From positions 23,793,733 through 23,857,732 of the forward strand of contig NC_044574.1 of the NCBI RefSeq assembly GCF_901933205.1: DNA of 64,000 bases, given 5' to 3'. Each line of letters opens with the position of its first letter. Within the stretch, counting starts at the first letter, position 1. Position numbers and translations under genes: made by a program. Source of the stretch: Camarhynchus parvulus (Eukaryota; Chordata; Aves; Passeriformes; Thraupidae). The notes beneath the pieces were generated by a model. The model was not told the origin of the DNA. It searched no databases and worked only from the letters and a program-made list of their open reading frames with translations. Positions 1 through 11,779 of the stretch are shown here, piece after piece.

Positions 1-383
1 TACAGGTTTGGATTTGGGTTTATTTTTAACTGTACACAACTTAGATATCCACAACTCCACATAAACCTGAGTTAAACCTGAATGTACCTGATAAGTTGGA
101 TCAAGTCTTCATATTAGTTTTTAACCTGTTGGTTCACATTTGTTTTGTAACAAATGTGTTTCTGAACAGCTTTTTGTGGTTATTTGCTTATTATTATACT
201 GCAAAATTGCTTTAAAATGTTTTAAGGTGATTTTTCCATCTTTATAGTTGAATTTAAAACTACATAGACACAACTAGACATACAGCCTTATGGCTTCTCT
301 TCAAGGAAAAATTTGATACAGCTCTACCTAAAGCTTTTTTTTTTAAATTATTCTTCCTGATAATCTTTACTGATTCCTTTCAG

Positions 384-611
384 GTGGCCATCTCCACTCT
401 GCAGCAGTTACAGAGAACCATAGAAACAAAACCTGAGCACCAGCACTGCATATCTGATACCCAGGGAGCTCCTGAAAGCTTCACCTCAGGCCAAGTCACA
501 TTTAAGAGCTGTGGTGACAGAGCTACCAGATACTCATCATCACACAGAATTTGGACACACATAATCTTGGAAAGAATACATGACTTTCAACTGAGACTGT
601 CATCTTCCTAA
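384..611 (+). CDS. Candidate terminal exon, unknown gene
   Basis: A pyrimidine-rich tract ending in ttcctttcag directly precedes a frame that stays open for 75 codons to a TAA at 609-611. The frame starts GTG GCC ATC TCC directly after the AG, so it would be entered by splicing, not by an ATG. The translation begins VAISTLQQLQRTIETKPEHQ and is polar, with no motif that I recognise. An AATAAA lies downstream at 861-866, where a 3' UTR could end. If real, it is the last exon of a plus-strand gene starting left of the window. A 75-codon open frame after a good acceptor also arises by chance in this much DNA, so the call rests on splice-site quality only. Confidence 0.2.
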   Translation: MAISTLQQLQRTIETKPEHQHCISDTQGAPESFTSGQVTFKSCGDRATRYSSSHRIWTHIILERIHDFQLRLSSS

Positions 612-860
612 GCCATTTTCTTTACAGAGCTTTTCTTACAACTCTTCCACATTTCTCAGGTTTTATGACTGCTACATAGAAGTTTCATTTAACTTGTATT
701 CATGTTTTGGTACTAAGAAAAAAACCCCAAAAGACAAACTAAATTCTGGTAGTCTTTGTGACTTGTTTTTTTCCAATGAGTGAGTTAAACCAAGAGTTCT
801 GTCTATACAGCTGGCACACAGAATCCAGTTTCCTTGAATTCCCTTTTGTTTCAGAAAAAA

Positions 861-866
861 AATAAA
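861..866 (+). promoter_or_regulatory. AATAAA polyadenylation hexamer (possible)
   Basis: Canonical hexamer about 250 bases downstream of the stop codon of the candidate exon at 384-611. AATAAA is frequent in AT-rich DNA, so it only counts if that exon is real. Confidence 0.15.
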
Positions 867-3800
867 ATCATAGTCCAATCTCCATACTAATAATGGCCAT
901 TAAAGCTATGTTTTGTTTCACCCAAATTTATTTTTTCACACATGCTGCTGCTTATGAGGTCAGCTGACTCCTTGATCTTCCCTGGTTCTCTAGAAGCAAC
1001 ATTTGCTATAAATGCATTTGTGCTCAAACACAAATATAGGCACATCCATATTAGCTGCCATAATCTCATACAACAGACTGTTGTACAACCTACCCTCACA
1101 TACCCAAGAAAAAGCATATAAAAAAAGGAGATGACTGCAAATGAGCTACAGAAGTCATCCAAGTGTGACTGACTACATCACTCAACACTGGCAAGGAACA
1201 GCTGCACACAGTGTGGGGAAAGAAAAGGTTATTGCATGATGTTTCTCAGGGGACAGCTACTCAAGAAATCACACTCCAGCACTCTGTGATATTCTGACAA
1301 ACACCACAATCCTACCTTCCAAGTCTTGCTTTGAATATCAGGAAATAGGTCTGCTAAGGAATGGGTAAGAGGAATGCTATGCATTGCTTTAAAAGCACCT
1401 ACAGGCCACAGGTCCTATACAAAACAGATCCATTACAGCAAAGGGTTCAGACACTGAAAGAGGCTAATCTAGGGGGGAGAAATTTAAAAATCAGTCTGTA
1501 AGACTGGTAGATGGCTCATTTTAAGAAATCACAATTCAATATACACACACAGATTTTGTGTACATATTTGCATATATAATGCAAGTTTATTGTTTTTCAC
1601 TTTGTCTGCATTCAAAGTAGTGACTGGCAGCATTACTTGTTGGACAACAGTAGCAAAACACAATTCAAACAAGCAAGCAAAGTGCCAGCCAGGCCATTAG
1701 GAAGTTGTGCTGCTGATTTCTGGAGACACCTACAGAGACAGCACTTTCATTTTCTGTACTAGGAACAGCTATTGGACATGGATCTCTCACATCAAACTGC
1801 TTCTTGGAGAAAGCACAGTGTTGTCTACTAGCCACATCTCTTGTGTCCTTGCATGTTTGACCTTTTTGGAGGTAACCAACAATTCCTAACCATCAGTTTC
1901 ATCTAATAACTACCAACAGTTTTTAAAAATAGGTATTTTCATTTCAGGAACATTTTTTCCCAAGTCTTCATTTACCTAAGAGTAATTTCCCTAAGTTCAT
2001 TTACCTCATCCATGCTTCCAGTTTTGCCTGGCAGTGCTCACACCAAGGAGGTTATGCTGTCCCCCTCACCTGCCTTTGCTGAGGCAGAGCCACCCTGCTT
2101 CCCAAACAACTCTCTCCCCCATCACCTCTGCTGGCTGGTGCAGGATTAAAGTGTTCCAGAATCTGGAAAGACAAGAACAGTCCCACAGATAAGAGGATGT
2201 CTGCCTGCACTCCAGCCCTGCTGCATTTCCTGTGGTTTTATCACACTTGGACCTGACCTGCTCAGATATCTGGGAAGTCCTGTCCTGCCCAAAAAGTCTA
2301 GCAACTCCATCATTCCTCCTTCCAACAAATTCTCGGTACTGAAATTCTTGTTGCATGCAGACATTCTTGCTTGCACTTCTCTGTCCTGTCCACTTTCTGG
2401 CTGCCTTTGTGCTTCTAACTCCTCTCCTAACAACCTTTGATTTGAATGCTTTCCCTCTTCTCCTTAATTGAGAAGTCCTTCTGGAGGGCTTTTCTTTTTC
2501 TTGGTCATCCTTTCCAGGTACTGCGCCACCCACCTGTTTAGCTGAGGTTCCCATACACCATGTGGGGATGGATGCTATTATTTCCCACTCTGTTCTGGAG
2601 GATACCATCACTGTCAATCACTTGAACGAATTTCCTAATGTTTTATGATACAGACCCTAACTCATCAAAAGCATATTTTTCTGAAATTTAGCCTCTCAGT
2701 ACTTCTGCAGCCAGATCACATAGAGCAAGCTGAATTGAAAACATTCATGGTCCCCTGACAGACAATACATACTCTCCCAGTAAAGCACACATGCCTTTTA
2801 CATTTATTCTGTACTATCTTAGTGCAGATTTTGTTCACCAAACAGTAACAGAAAACATCAGGACATTCTGTGCATAACTACGTATATATTTTAACACAAA
2901 GGAAAGGACTGTCTTTAGCACTTGCAAGTTTGTTAAAAATATAGTTAACCTCATTCACTCAGTGCAGCTATCTGAACTGGTATCAGCTAGTGATCTCAAT
3001 TTTACTTGCTCATTGGTAAGGATTTGTTAAGTTAGAAGTAATGTTGCCCATTAAAAAGAAGAACTGTGGTGCTCTGAGCCTCTGGGGCTGCAGCAGGTTG
3101 GGCTGTGTGCCAGAAGGAAGCCTGGCAAGCTAAGGAGCTGTGGGAGTGCAAAGGCATTACACAATCAAAGCAGTCATCACTGGGTAACACAGATCTCCCC
3201 ATAAAGCCTGAACCAAGAGGGCAATATTTCAGACATACAGTCTGAACCTCATTTACATAAAGATCCACGAAAAGTATTTTTCAAAGCTGACTGTTTGGTA
3301 AAAACAGTATTTCTAAATAAGAAGGTACTTATTTCTTCTGAAGTTAGAGATGTCACTGTGCTCTTGCTTTCTGTGAGAAGCTTTCCAAGCACAGCTAGGT
3401 TTTCTATTGTAGCATTTCACCACTACTCCACAGGGCTCTGCCAGGTCACCTCCATCCATTAGGACTGTACCAAGTAAAACTCTTGTAAGGATCACATCAG
3501 CAAAAGCCCAGAAGGGTGCTGCTGCATTTCAGAAACTTGGAAAGGCAATAGTGATGGAAAAAACTTCCTGCCTCTATCAGCAAAGAGAGCAGTCTCTCCA
3601 CAGGGCTCTTGTCAGTACAACTACTTGTATAGCACAGACCAAGAGACATGCTTAGCCCAGGTCATCCAGCTAACAGCAGCTGCTTCATGGGCAGACAGTT
3701 CCAGACTTCTCACATACCTTATTTCAGAAGATGAGAAATCCTGCTGGCTCACCAGGTACTGGGAAATACATCCCCAGCCTGGTTAATTCATGTGAGAAGG

Positions 3801-4320
3801 AAGGGAAAGCCATGGCCTCAGATGCTGCTGGGGAGCATGACAGCAGATCATCTCTCCACACACACAGCCTCAGCTGGAGTCACAAAGCTCTGTGGCTGTG
3901 GGCCTCCCTCCCACTCCCAGACCCACAGAGAGCCACATGGATACATCACAGGAGGCTGCACAGAACACTGATATCCAGCAGGTGTCTGCATTAACAGAGT
4001 TACTGACACCACAGAGGAACAGCACTGCTGTGAAACACCTCTGCTGAGTACAGCTTTTCCCACATGAGGTGGCAGAGCAAGTTACAGTACAGCTAATCTG
4101 GAAAAATGGATACACCAAGAACTCTTGCTGGAGTACTAGAAGAACTGGACTGCCACTGTTCATGAATGTCATGATAAACAATGTAAGTGCTGCATAGAAA
4201 CACAGGTACCTCCAGTCTCAGTGCTCAAACTTCAGCTAACTTTAAGATGTGAGACATGAAAGGTTCAGAAAGAGTGTCCCCACCCTAGAGGATCCCCAGA
4301 CATGGAGGATGGTTACTTAC

Positions 4321-4400
4321 TCTTCCCAGCTTGTTGTGTACAAGAGCACCAAGTTCTGGAGCACCAGCACCCTCTGAGGTCACTGCAGAAATCAGGCAAG
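4321..4400 (-). CDS. Candidate internal coding exon, unknown gene
   Basis: On the minus strand a T-rich tract ending ttttgttttgcag precedes 80 nt that end at a consensus donor (GGAAGA|GTAAGTAA). One frame is open throughout (two bases, then 26 codons) and includes SAVTSEGAGAPELGALVH; a second is also open and cysteine-rich, and the third stops at once. The first composition (Ser/Gly/Ala/Glu) looks like ordinary protein. It would enter after a split codon and leave in phase 0. No domain is recognised. The direction matches the proposed minus-strand promoter at 58-59 kb, but phase continuity with neighbouring candidates cannot be shown. Confidence 0.27.
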
Positions 4401-5008
4401 CTGCAAAACAAAACCAAATATATATTTTCATTTATGAAGAGTCAAGAGGCATTAATGAAAACTACTGAGCTTGCAAAGCTGCAGGATACCAGAAGAAGCA
4501 GCAGGAGCCTGGGAATCAGAGGAGCACTGACAAATGACTGAGTAACCCACGCAGCCACCTTCAGTTTACATCCTTAAAGCCATCCACGTCCTACAACGCG
4601 CACACAGGAGAAGTAAAAGCAGAACAGAGGATCCAGGCATTGCAGGGCAGGGATCCTCCCAAACCTAGCAGGGGTCACTACCTGCTGCCAGACCATGGCA
4701 GCTCAGGTATGTAAGAGAGACATTGCAAAGCACATTTTAAATTCTCTCTCTCCACACTGTAACACAGAGCTGCAGTTTTCCCCTGCACAAACACTGAATG
4801 TCATGAAGAAAATTAATCCAGATGATAGACATGAGCCCAAGTTATGAAAAAGCAGCAAGAAGTGCTCAGTAAACAATAAGTTCATAAAAAAATCATGTTT
4901 TCAATTATATGTGCATTCAGTAGACATCAAGTATATAATTTATTTTTGCAATGTCTGTACATTGCATCAGAGTCATTTCACCCCTGGCAAGTGGTTACAT
5001 CAATGCTG

Positions 5009-5058
5009 TGGCATTTGGTACTGAAAAATATACATGTATTTTTCAGTACCAAATGCCA
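5009..5058. repeat. Perfect 22-bp inverted repeat, 6-nt loop
   Basis: Bases 5009-5030 are the exact reverse complement of 5037-5058, separated by tacatg. The transcript of either strand would fold into an uninterrupted 22-bp stem. There is no flanking mobile-element sequence that I recognise. It could be a recent template-switch product, a tiny MITE-like element or, less likely, a hairpin RNA. Confidence 0.9.
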
Positions 5059-5668
5059 AAATATACTAAAATATATATAAAACCTCACACAATGAGATTA
5101 TCCTCCCATCAAAAGATGCTCCAACAGCAGCAACATATCTGTCAGTCAAACTGTGTTCCAGGATTCAGGGTGGTGTTCAACTTTGTTTGTTCCCCCACGT
5201 GGAAAAAATAAATATGCAAGACCAAAGATACAAATCTCATCTGCTGTAGAGCTTATATAATATTTTTTCTTTATTAAAGCAAAAGCCAGGCTAAATCAAG
5301 CCAAATTATATTCCATTTTAAAGAGAGGTTTATAGTTTTCTTTGTTCTAACAGAAATCCAAGAACTATAAATCCTAGAAAGTGCTGAGACAAAACAGATC
5401 ATTTAAGAGAGCTAAATACATTCTTGCTAAAAAATATATTTGTCCTTTGAAAGTTGGAAATAGAACTTTTTTACGCTAGATAAAAAGTAATTTTAAAATA
5501 TAAAACTTTTTTTTTAATTAAGCAAACATACTTTATTTTCAATAATAAATTTTACTTTTAAAAAAAGTTCTTCAGTAAGAAAACATATCAATGCTCATTA
5601 AACTAATATTCTAACCCAATTTAGCACATTTGTGCACTTCTGTATCAGATGATCAGATTTCAGTATTC

Positions 5669-5705
5669 AAGAGAGGGGAAAAAAAAGAGAGAGAGAGAAA
5701 GAAAA
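5669..5705. repeat. Homopurine tract with (GA)n
   Basis: A 37-base run of only A and G, including several GA repeats. Confidence 0.8.
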
Positions 5706-8412
5706 CACACGTGTTTTTAACACCTTCCTACCAGGAAAGCCAATAAACCTGCAAGTTCCTGCTGAGATACATGGGCTTATAGAAACAAAACTTTCTGGGT
5801 CAAGTGCTGAGACCCCAAACTTCTTCACAGGTTGAGCACACATGGCAGCTTTTCCAAATAATTTAAAAGAATTTCTTCCCAACATAATCAAAAAGATGCA
5901 TCTGTCTGTCATGGCAGTGGCATTTTTAAAATTAATTGTTTTCATCCCATATATCAAACCTGTTCTAAACCATGCCTAGAGTAACTGCAACTGAAACAGT
6001 AATCAATTCAATAAGCTCCAAGATAATAAAATAATCTCAAACTCAAAACCTTTTACTCCTGAAAGGAGACAATTTTTTGACACAAACCAAGATAAGGTCA
6101 GCTGCCAGTTCTGAGATCAGAGGAAAGCCTGAAATACAAAATACAGGTCTCAAAGGTAGGAATGACCAGCCTCTTCAACAAAACACCAAACAGAAAATTG
6201 CAAAACAAAGTTTCATCAACAGATATTTGACCTCTGACCAAATAGGACCTTAACACTGATGGCATAAATTCCTGAAACTGTGCTGCCACACACCCAACAT
6301 TTTCTATTTCCCAGTTGAGAATCCACCACCCTGAGTATTTTTCCTTTCCTCTGAATCCTGATGAAAATGTCCACTTCTCCACCCACATTTTTATCACATT
6401 GCCTGCCTTGAAAATTGGCAGACTTAAAAATGAAGAGAGGAATCTTTTTTCATCCTGTTTATAAATCCTCATATTTCAAGAAAGGCTCAGACAGCCAACA
6501 GTGGAGCCAGCTCAGCCTCCCAAACCTATGCAAGCAGCAATAACTCATTTAGGGCTTTATTAAAAGCAGCAAATTGAAATGCAATGACATGCAGGCACTG
6601 ATACCCTTAGTAGAGAAGTAATTAGCAAATGTTTAACGCCCACAGATGACAAAATAGTAAAATAGCATTACCATTACTGAAATAAACAACTGATTGGTTG
6701 AGGCAATAATAGGTGCAAGTTTCAGAAGTTAAATGGTCCTTATTTTCTTCTTTTGCAAAAATGAGGTGATAGCTACACGTATTTGAAATGGGATTTCTGG
6801 GTATTTGGATTTCCATAGGACACAGACCTGCAATCCTGTCTTCACCTAGCCTAAGAAAGAAGTGATGTCACAGAAGCCAGTGCGAAACTTGATCTTGAGC
6901 ACATTACAGAATTTCAGCTAGAAATAATAAAACCAAACAGAAAACACCAGTCAGCATAGAAAAAATTTGTGAGAGTTATTGCTCTTCCTGAGAAGCTAGA
7001 GCAAAACATACCTTTGTACATATCTCAAAACAGAGACAGACTTCTGACAGACTCCCCATGGATTTGTAACATTTAAACTCAGGCCAAATCTACTTTCTTG
7101 ACGTTTAGCAGGAATTTACCAACTTAGGAATCACTGCAGCTTTTCCCTTCTTCCCCACTGCAGCCTGTGCCTGGTGGCTTCCTGCTAACAGCTAAGAAGG
7201 TAGCTGGTTTTACAGCTCTCCTTTCCAATTCCTTGTTATTAGTAAGGGACTTGAAAGTTCAGGTTAATACAAAAGAGGCAAGTATCCAACCACCAAATTT
7301 CAGCTGGAGTCATTCAGTACCAAAATCAGTTCTGTACTTGAGAAATTCCTTTTCCTGAAGCACACACACTAGATTAATGGTGGGTTGCTCAGCAATAGCA
7401 TTGTATTTTTCTTTTTGTCCTTATAGAATAAAATAACCTGTACCAGCAAGATCTTCACATGTTTCTGTTGATGCTGAATGAGGAACTCTGATTTAAATAT
7501 TAAATCTTAAATCTCACATCTAAAAACTGACACAAAAAATCAAAAATATTCATCAACTCTTCTCCCCTGCCCAATGGGCAGACTGCAGAAAAGAGCAGCC
7601 AGAGTGGACCTGGGGGTGGCATTTCTGTCCAGGGAGAGCAGCAGATACTATTCTACTTCTTCACATTGAAAGCTCATTCTATATGAAAATAAATCTATCT
7701 ATTTGAATCAGGGAATACAAATTCTAAGAATTCTACAGCTCTGGAGCACACCTCCTGTATCCATTACAGTAAAGGCTATATATTGCTATTGGATTGCAAA
7801 CCTGTTTGTTGGGCAGGATGAAAGGGTGCAAAAGTCTGTAGGAATCCAGTTGCTCTGGGAAAAATAACTACAGACTTCACAATTCCTGCACTTTTAGACT
7901 GGAAGCACAGTTATGAACTCATGTGTGAGATTGAGGCTATTACATGTGTACAGAATTCATCATACAGAGCTGAGTGAACTAAACAGAACAGGTATCAGAA
8001 CAAAACTCGTGACAGTTTTCATATTGCAGCTTCCTCTAGGCATGCACAGACATGCAGACATGCCACATTCACATTATCAGACTGGGAGCTCTGCCTTAAA
8101 TTGTCTTTTAAACAGCAATCCTAGGATCCTACATACCCCCTCCATTAAAATTCACCTCTTCTTCCAACTTCTTAATAGAAGAAAGAAGTCATCCAATGTA
8201 ACATCAATAATTAATAAGTACAGTATGGCCATCTATTTTAGGGATATATTTTTCCCTTTCCTTATAAAAAGTACATTAACAGTGTCTAACTTCAGTCCAT
8301 CAGACAGCCTCCCAGTAAGCCTCATGCAACCACCCCAAGAACCTGGGCTGCTGGGGTTTGTTTCCAAAAGGAGAGAAGAAGAGCTTCGTTTTTTTATGAG
8401 GCTTCTTGGGGT

Positions 8413-8473
8413 CTTAAGTATAAAACTTAAGTATAAAAAGTATAAAAACAAACAAACAAACCACAAACAAAAC
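8413..8473. repeat. Short tandem duplication followed by (AAAC)n
   Basis: cttaagtataaaa is repeated head to tail, followed by a partial third copy (agtataaaaa) and then AAAC repeats. Slippage is the simplest origin. Confidence 0.7.
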
Positions 8474-11400
8474 AGCCTGACAACCATGGGGGACTCACAT
8501 AACATAATGATGGCTAAAAAACTCATTGAAGATGGGGTGGAGAAGGCTGCCCAAGAATTCCCTGACACTTTCAGCATCTACCTTTCTCTGCATCCTACCT
8601 CTGGCAGTAGTTTTTGCCAAATACAGAGAAAGAAGCATCAAACACATTAATTCACTTATTGCCCTAGGGGGCCAAAAGGAAAATTGTATCACTTAGATGG
8701 TTTTACATTCCCAAATTTTTGAAGGTCAGGAAGAAGCGTTTCTTTCACAACTAGTGGATAAAACATGAAACACACATGGCACTGTTTTATTTACCTGACA
8801 AGTCCAATGAAACTGAAGAGATTTGGTGTTCCACTATTGCCAGGAGGGGTCCCTCTCCTCCCCCTCCAGGTTAAAAAGCATATTCTGGACACCCTCCAGG
8901 AAAGGGCAGGTGGAGGCCTGGGGTCCTCCTGGGACATGGGCAAGTGTCCTTGGCTCCCTGCTCCCCACAATGAAGACTGACTAGGGGTCACTGCAGAGGA
9001 GACTGTGAGGAGGGAAAGTCTCAATATTTATGAAGGATACTCTGGTCTCCTCCCTTCATTTTAGGGATTCTTTTCTTTAAAAATACCCAAAGCAGACTAT
9101 TGAAATGTGGGTTTTGTTCTTCCTTTTAAGGTTTTGATCAGAAGGAGGCATGTGTGAGTGGGACTAAAAAATTTATGCCACTCTGGCCCAAAACTGTATT
9201 TTCATTTTAGCAAATCCTCCTCACCATTGCCCTCAAAACACTTATGCAGACCTTACATTGCCAGTGACTGCTCCCAAACACCAGGGTATTACTTCAGTTC
9301 TCTGGCTGCATGACTTACTGCTTTTCTCAAGTCTTATTGTTTGCTGAACTGTGCTGCACAGACACCAAAGCAGAAGAAATCAAAGCACTGGGTGACACTG
9401 AAGCACAATTCATCTTCAGCCTTGGCTGACGCCTCCCAGTGCACAGCACTGGCTTCAGTTCACATGGTCCTGTCATATTGTGCACTCCAAAAAGCCCACT
9501 CTGAATTGTGTTCTGCCACTATAGTTACACACAAATCATACTAGCTCAGCATTAGAACCTTTCACGGGAATACCCTACACTTACAGCCTGAGAGAATTGG
9601 TATTTTCACTAGTGACTAATTCAGCTTCCTAGGGGTGAACCAGCGAGTCAGGGCAAGGAGCTGTTCCAGAGAGACATGTGCTGCTCTGGTGTGAGGGCTC
9701 AGCACACATACATCCCATAAGCAAAAGCCATTGGAACAGGGACAGCTTAGAAACATCCAGAACACAGCTCCAGCACTTCAGGGCCCTGCCTGAAGCAGCT
9801 TTGCAATGTGCTGAGCATCATCCCAGCAGCACAACTAAGCCTTGTATCCCCCTTTCTGTCCCTAAGTCCACTCCTCTCCAGCTTTCAGTATCACTGCAAC
9901 CATGACTCCCAAGGAGAACCAGACAATTCCTGCTAGTGCAGAACTGTCTGAGCAAACATCTGGGCTGAGGCTGACAGTGCTCAGGATGTTATGCCAAAAG
10001 CACAGCACAATCAACACGGGTGCATTATCCTTCAACAGCAACTCTTCAATCAAGTACCACTGCAGCGTATTTTCCCCCCAGCAATCAAGCCATATTTGCT
10101 GCTTCCTCATCTGCCCTGACCCAAATTTTAGAGCTCACAAAAGCCCAACACACAATTTGATGATAGCACTTCAGCAGCAAAATAAGTATGCTTTGAAAAC
10201 ACTTCAGCAGCTGAGTTAAAAAGAATTTTAAAAACCTTAAAAGTGGAAATAAAAACTTGAATCAATATTTGAAAACAAAGCAGTCTGGAGCTTCTCTCAA
10301 AAAGTCTTATTCTTAGCACAAGGGGGTGCAGCACAACTAGCTGAACAATTTTCGAATATATTTTAGGAAAAACTTTCACGCAGGCATCATATTTTGAAGA
10401 AGGAATGAAAGCTAATATATGTGACAGAGACCAACCATGAGGGTTAGAAACAACTGAAGATGCTCTTCCATAAGCTGGCTAGGGAGAAAAACATCTTAGA
10501 ATGATCTGACTTAGCAGACACACCATACTTGAGACCAGGTTTTATCTGTCACTTACAGACCTGTGGGTGATGAGTATTCAGGTCACACACACACCTCTTC
10601 TGCAGCAGCCCACAGCACAACTATTCATGTGATAAACACCCACGGCACAGTAGAAGCTAGAGGCAATGAATAATGCAGGAGATCCAGTCACTACCACACC
10701 ACATACCCATGGGATATGGAGGCAGCATTTTAACTTAAGTCATCCTTCCCCCTCCAGGGTGCAAGCATGCTCCTCAGTAATTCTCTCTCCACCTCAGGTT
10801 CTGCATCTACATTAACAAGTCAAACCCAGCAAACCAGGACAAGTAGTTACAGAAGAAATAGGGACACAGAAATGCAATGCACCCTCTCACAAGATCACAT
10901 CAAAATATTACATCATCTGCTCAGCTCAAGAGCTTCACAAACCAGGAACAGTTTCCCCAAAAAGGTAGTCCTTTGTTGACACTTCCCAAGAGATGTACTT
11001 TCTCACCATTAAGAAAATAATTTCTCAAAGCATCAGCTAAACTAAGATAAATTAAAACAGAGCCACACTCAGCCTTCGCTTGTAACTCTGGCTGAATGAA
11101 GACAGGTTATTAAATGCACACTGCAAAGCTGAAAGAAAATCTGAATTTGCAAGTCACCTCCTTAAAAAGGCATTATCACCTATGCTTTAGGCACAAACTC
11201 TCCCAGTAAGTCACATAAGTTATTAATTCCTATTCTGAATACTATTACCACTGTATCCTTCTTGATATTCTTCAGTACTTTGCACAGCTTACGCTGCACA
11301 GAACAAAGTGCTTCATCTTAGTGCACCCATGAGACCCACCACACCAGGGCAAGGCACAGAGATAACAGATATCATGACACAAGGCACTTGGCACTGCCAG

Positions 11401-11755
11401 CCTGGCTTCTCTGGCACACTCTGCCTTTCAGTATCCTGCTTACTCAGCCACTCTGCCAGCACGCCTGGCCTTCACACAGCTTTTGCCTGAGCCTGGGCAC
11501 CCACTCACTCAATCTGCAGATTTAATATGCCATTAGAGGGGCACATCTGTGTCTCACATCTGTGTTGTTGCATGCTATTTCTTTTACATTATTTTCATAT
11601 ACCCAAGAAAATCTGTATAGGAAAGCTGATGCAGCAAGAGAGCACACTGCATTCATTAATGCCCATGCTTAAAATGACTGCACTAAAAAGAAAAAAGGAG
11701 ACAGAATAAAGGCTCATGTCTCTCTCCAGTTTCAGTCATAATCAACTTTAATGAT

Positions 11756-11779
11756 GCTGTTACAAGACCTTGTAACAGC
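11756..11779. repeat. 11-bp inverted repeat, 2-nt centre
   Basis: gctgttacaag and cttgtaacagc are exact reverse complements separated by ac. The loop is too short for a normal hairpin, so it is best described as a near-perfect palindrome. Confidence 0.85.

Larger units (their letters stand above)
1..4320. other. Unique non-coding DNA, repeat-poor
   Basis: AT-rich, CpG-poor sequence without a recognisable mobile element. It contains a short CA/TA-rich stretch near 1545-1580 and a GC-richer block at about 2030-2620, where two minus-strand frames stay open over the same bases. One candidate plus-strand terminal exon (384-611) is listed separately. Nothing else is supported. Confidence 0.5.

Noticed and set aside
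7014..7130. Minus-strand donor AAAG|GTATGT with an open frame upstream
   Set aside because: The frame lacks an acceptor with a pyrimidine tract; one half of an exon is not enough.
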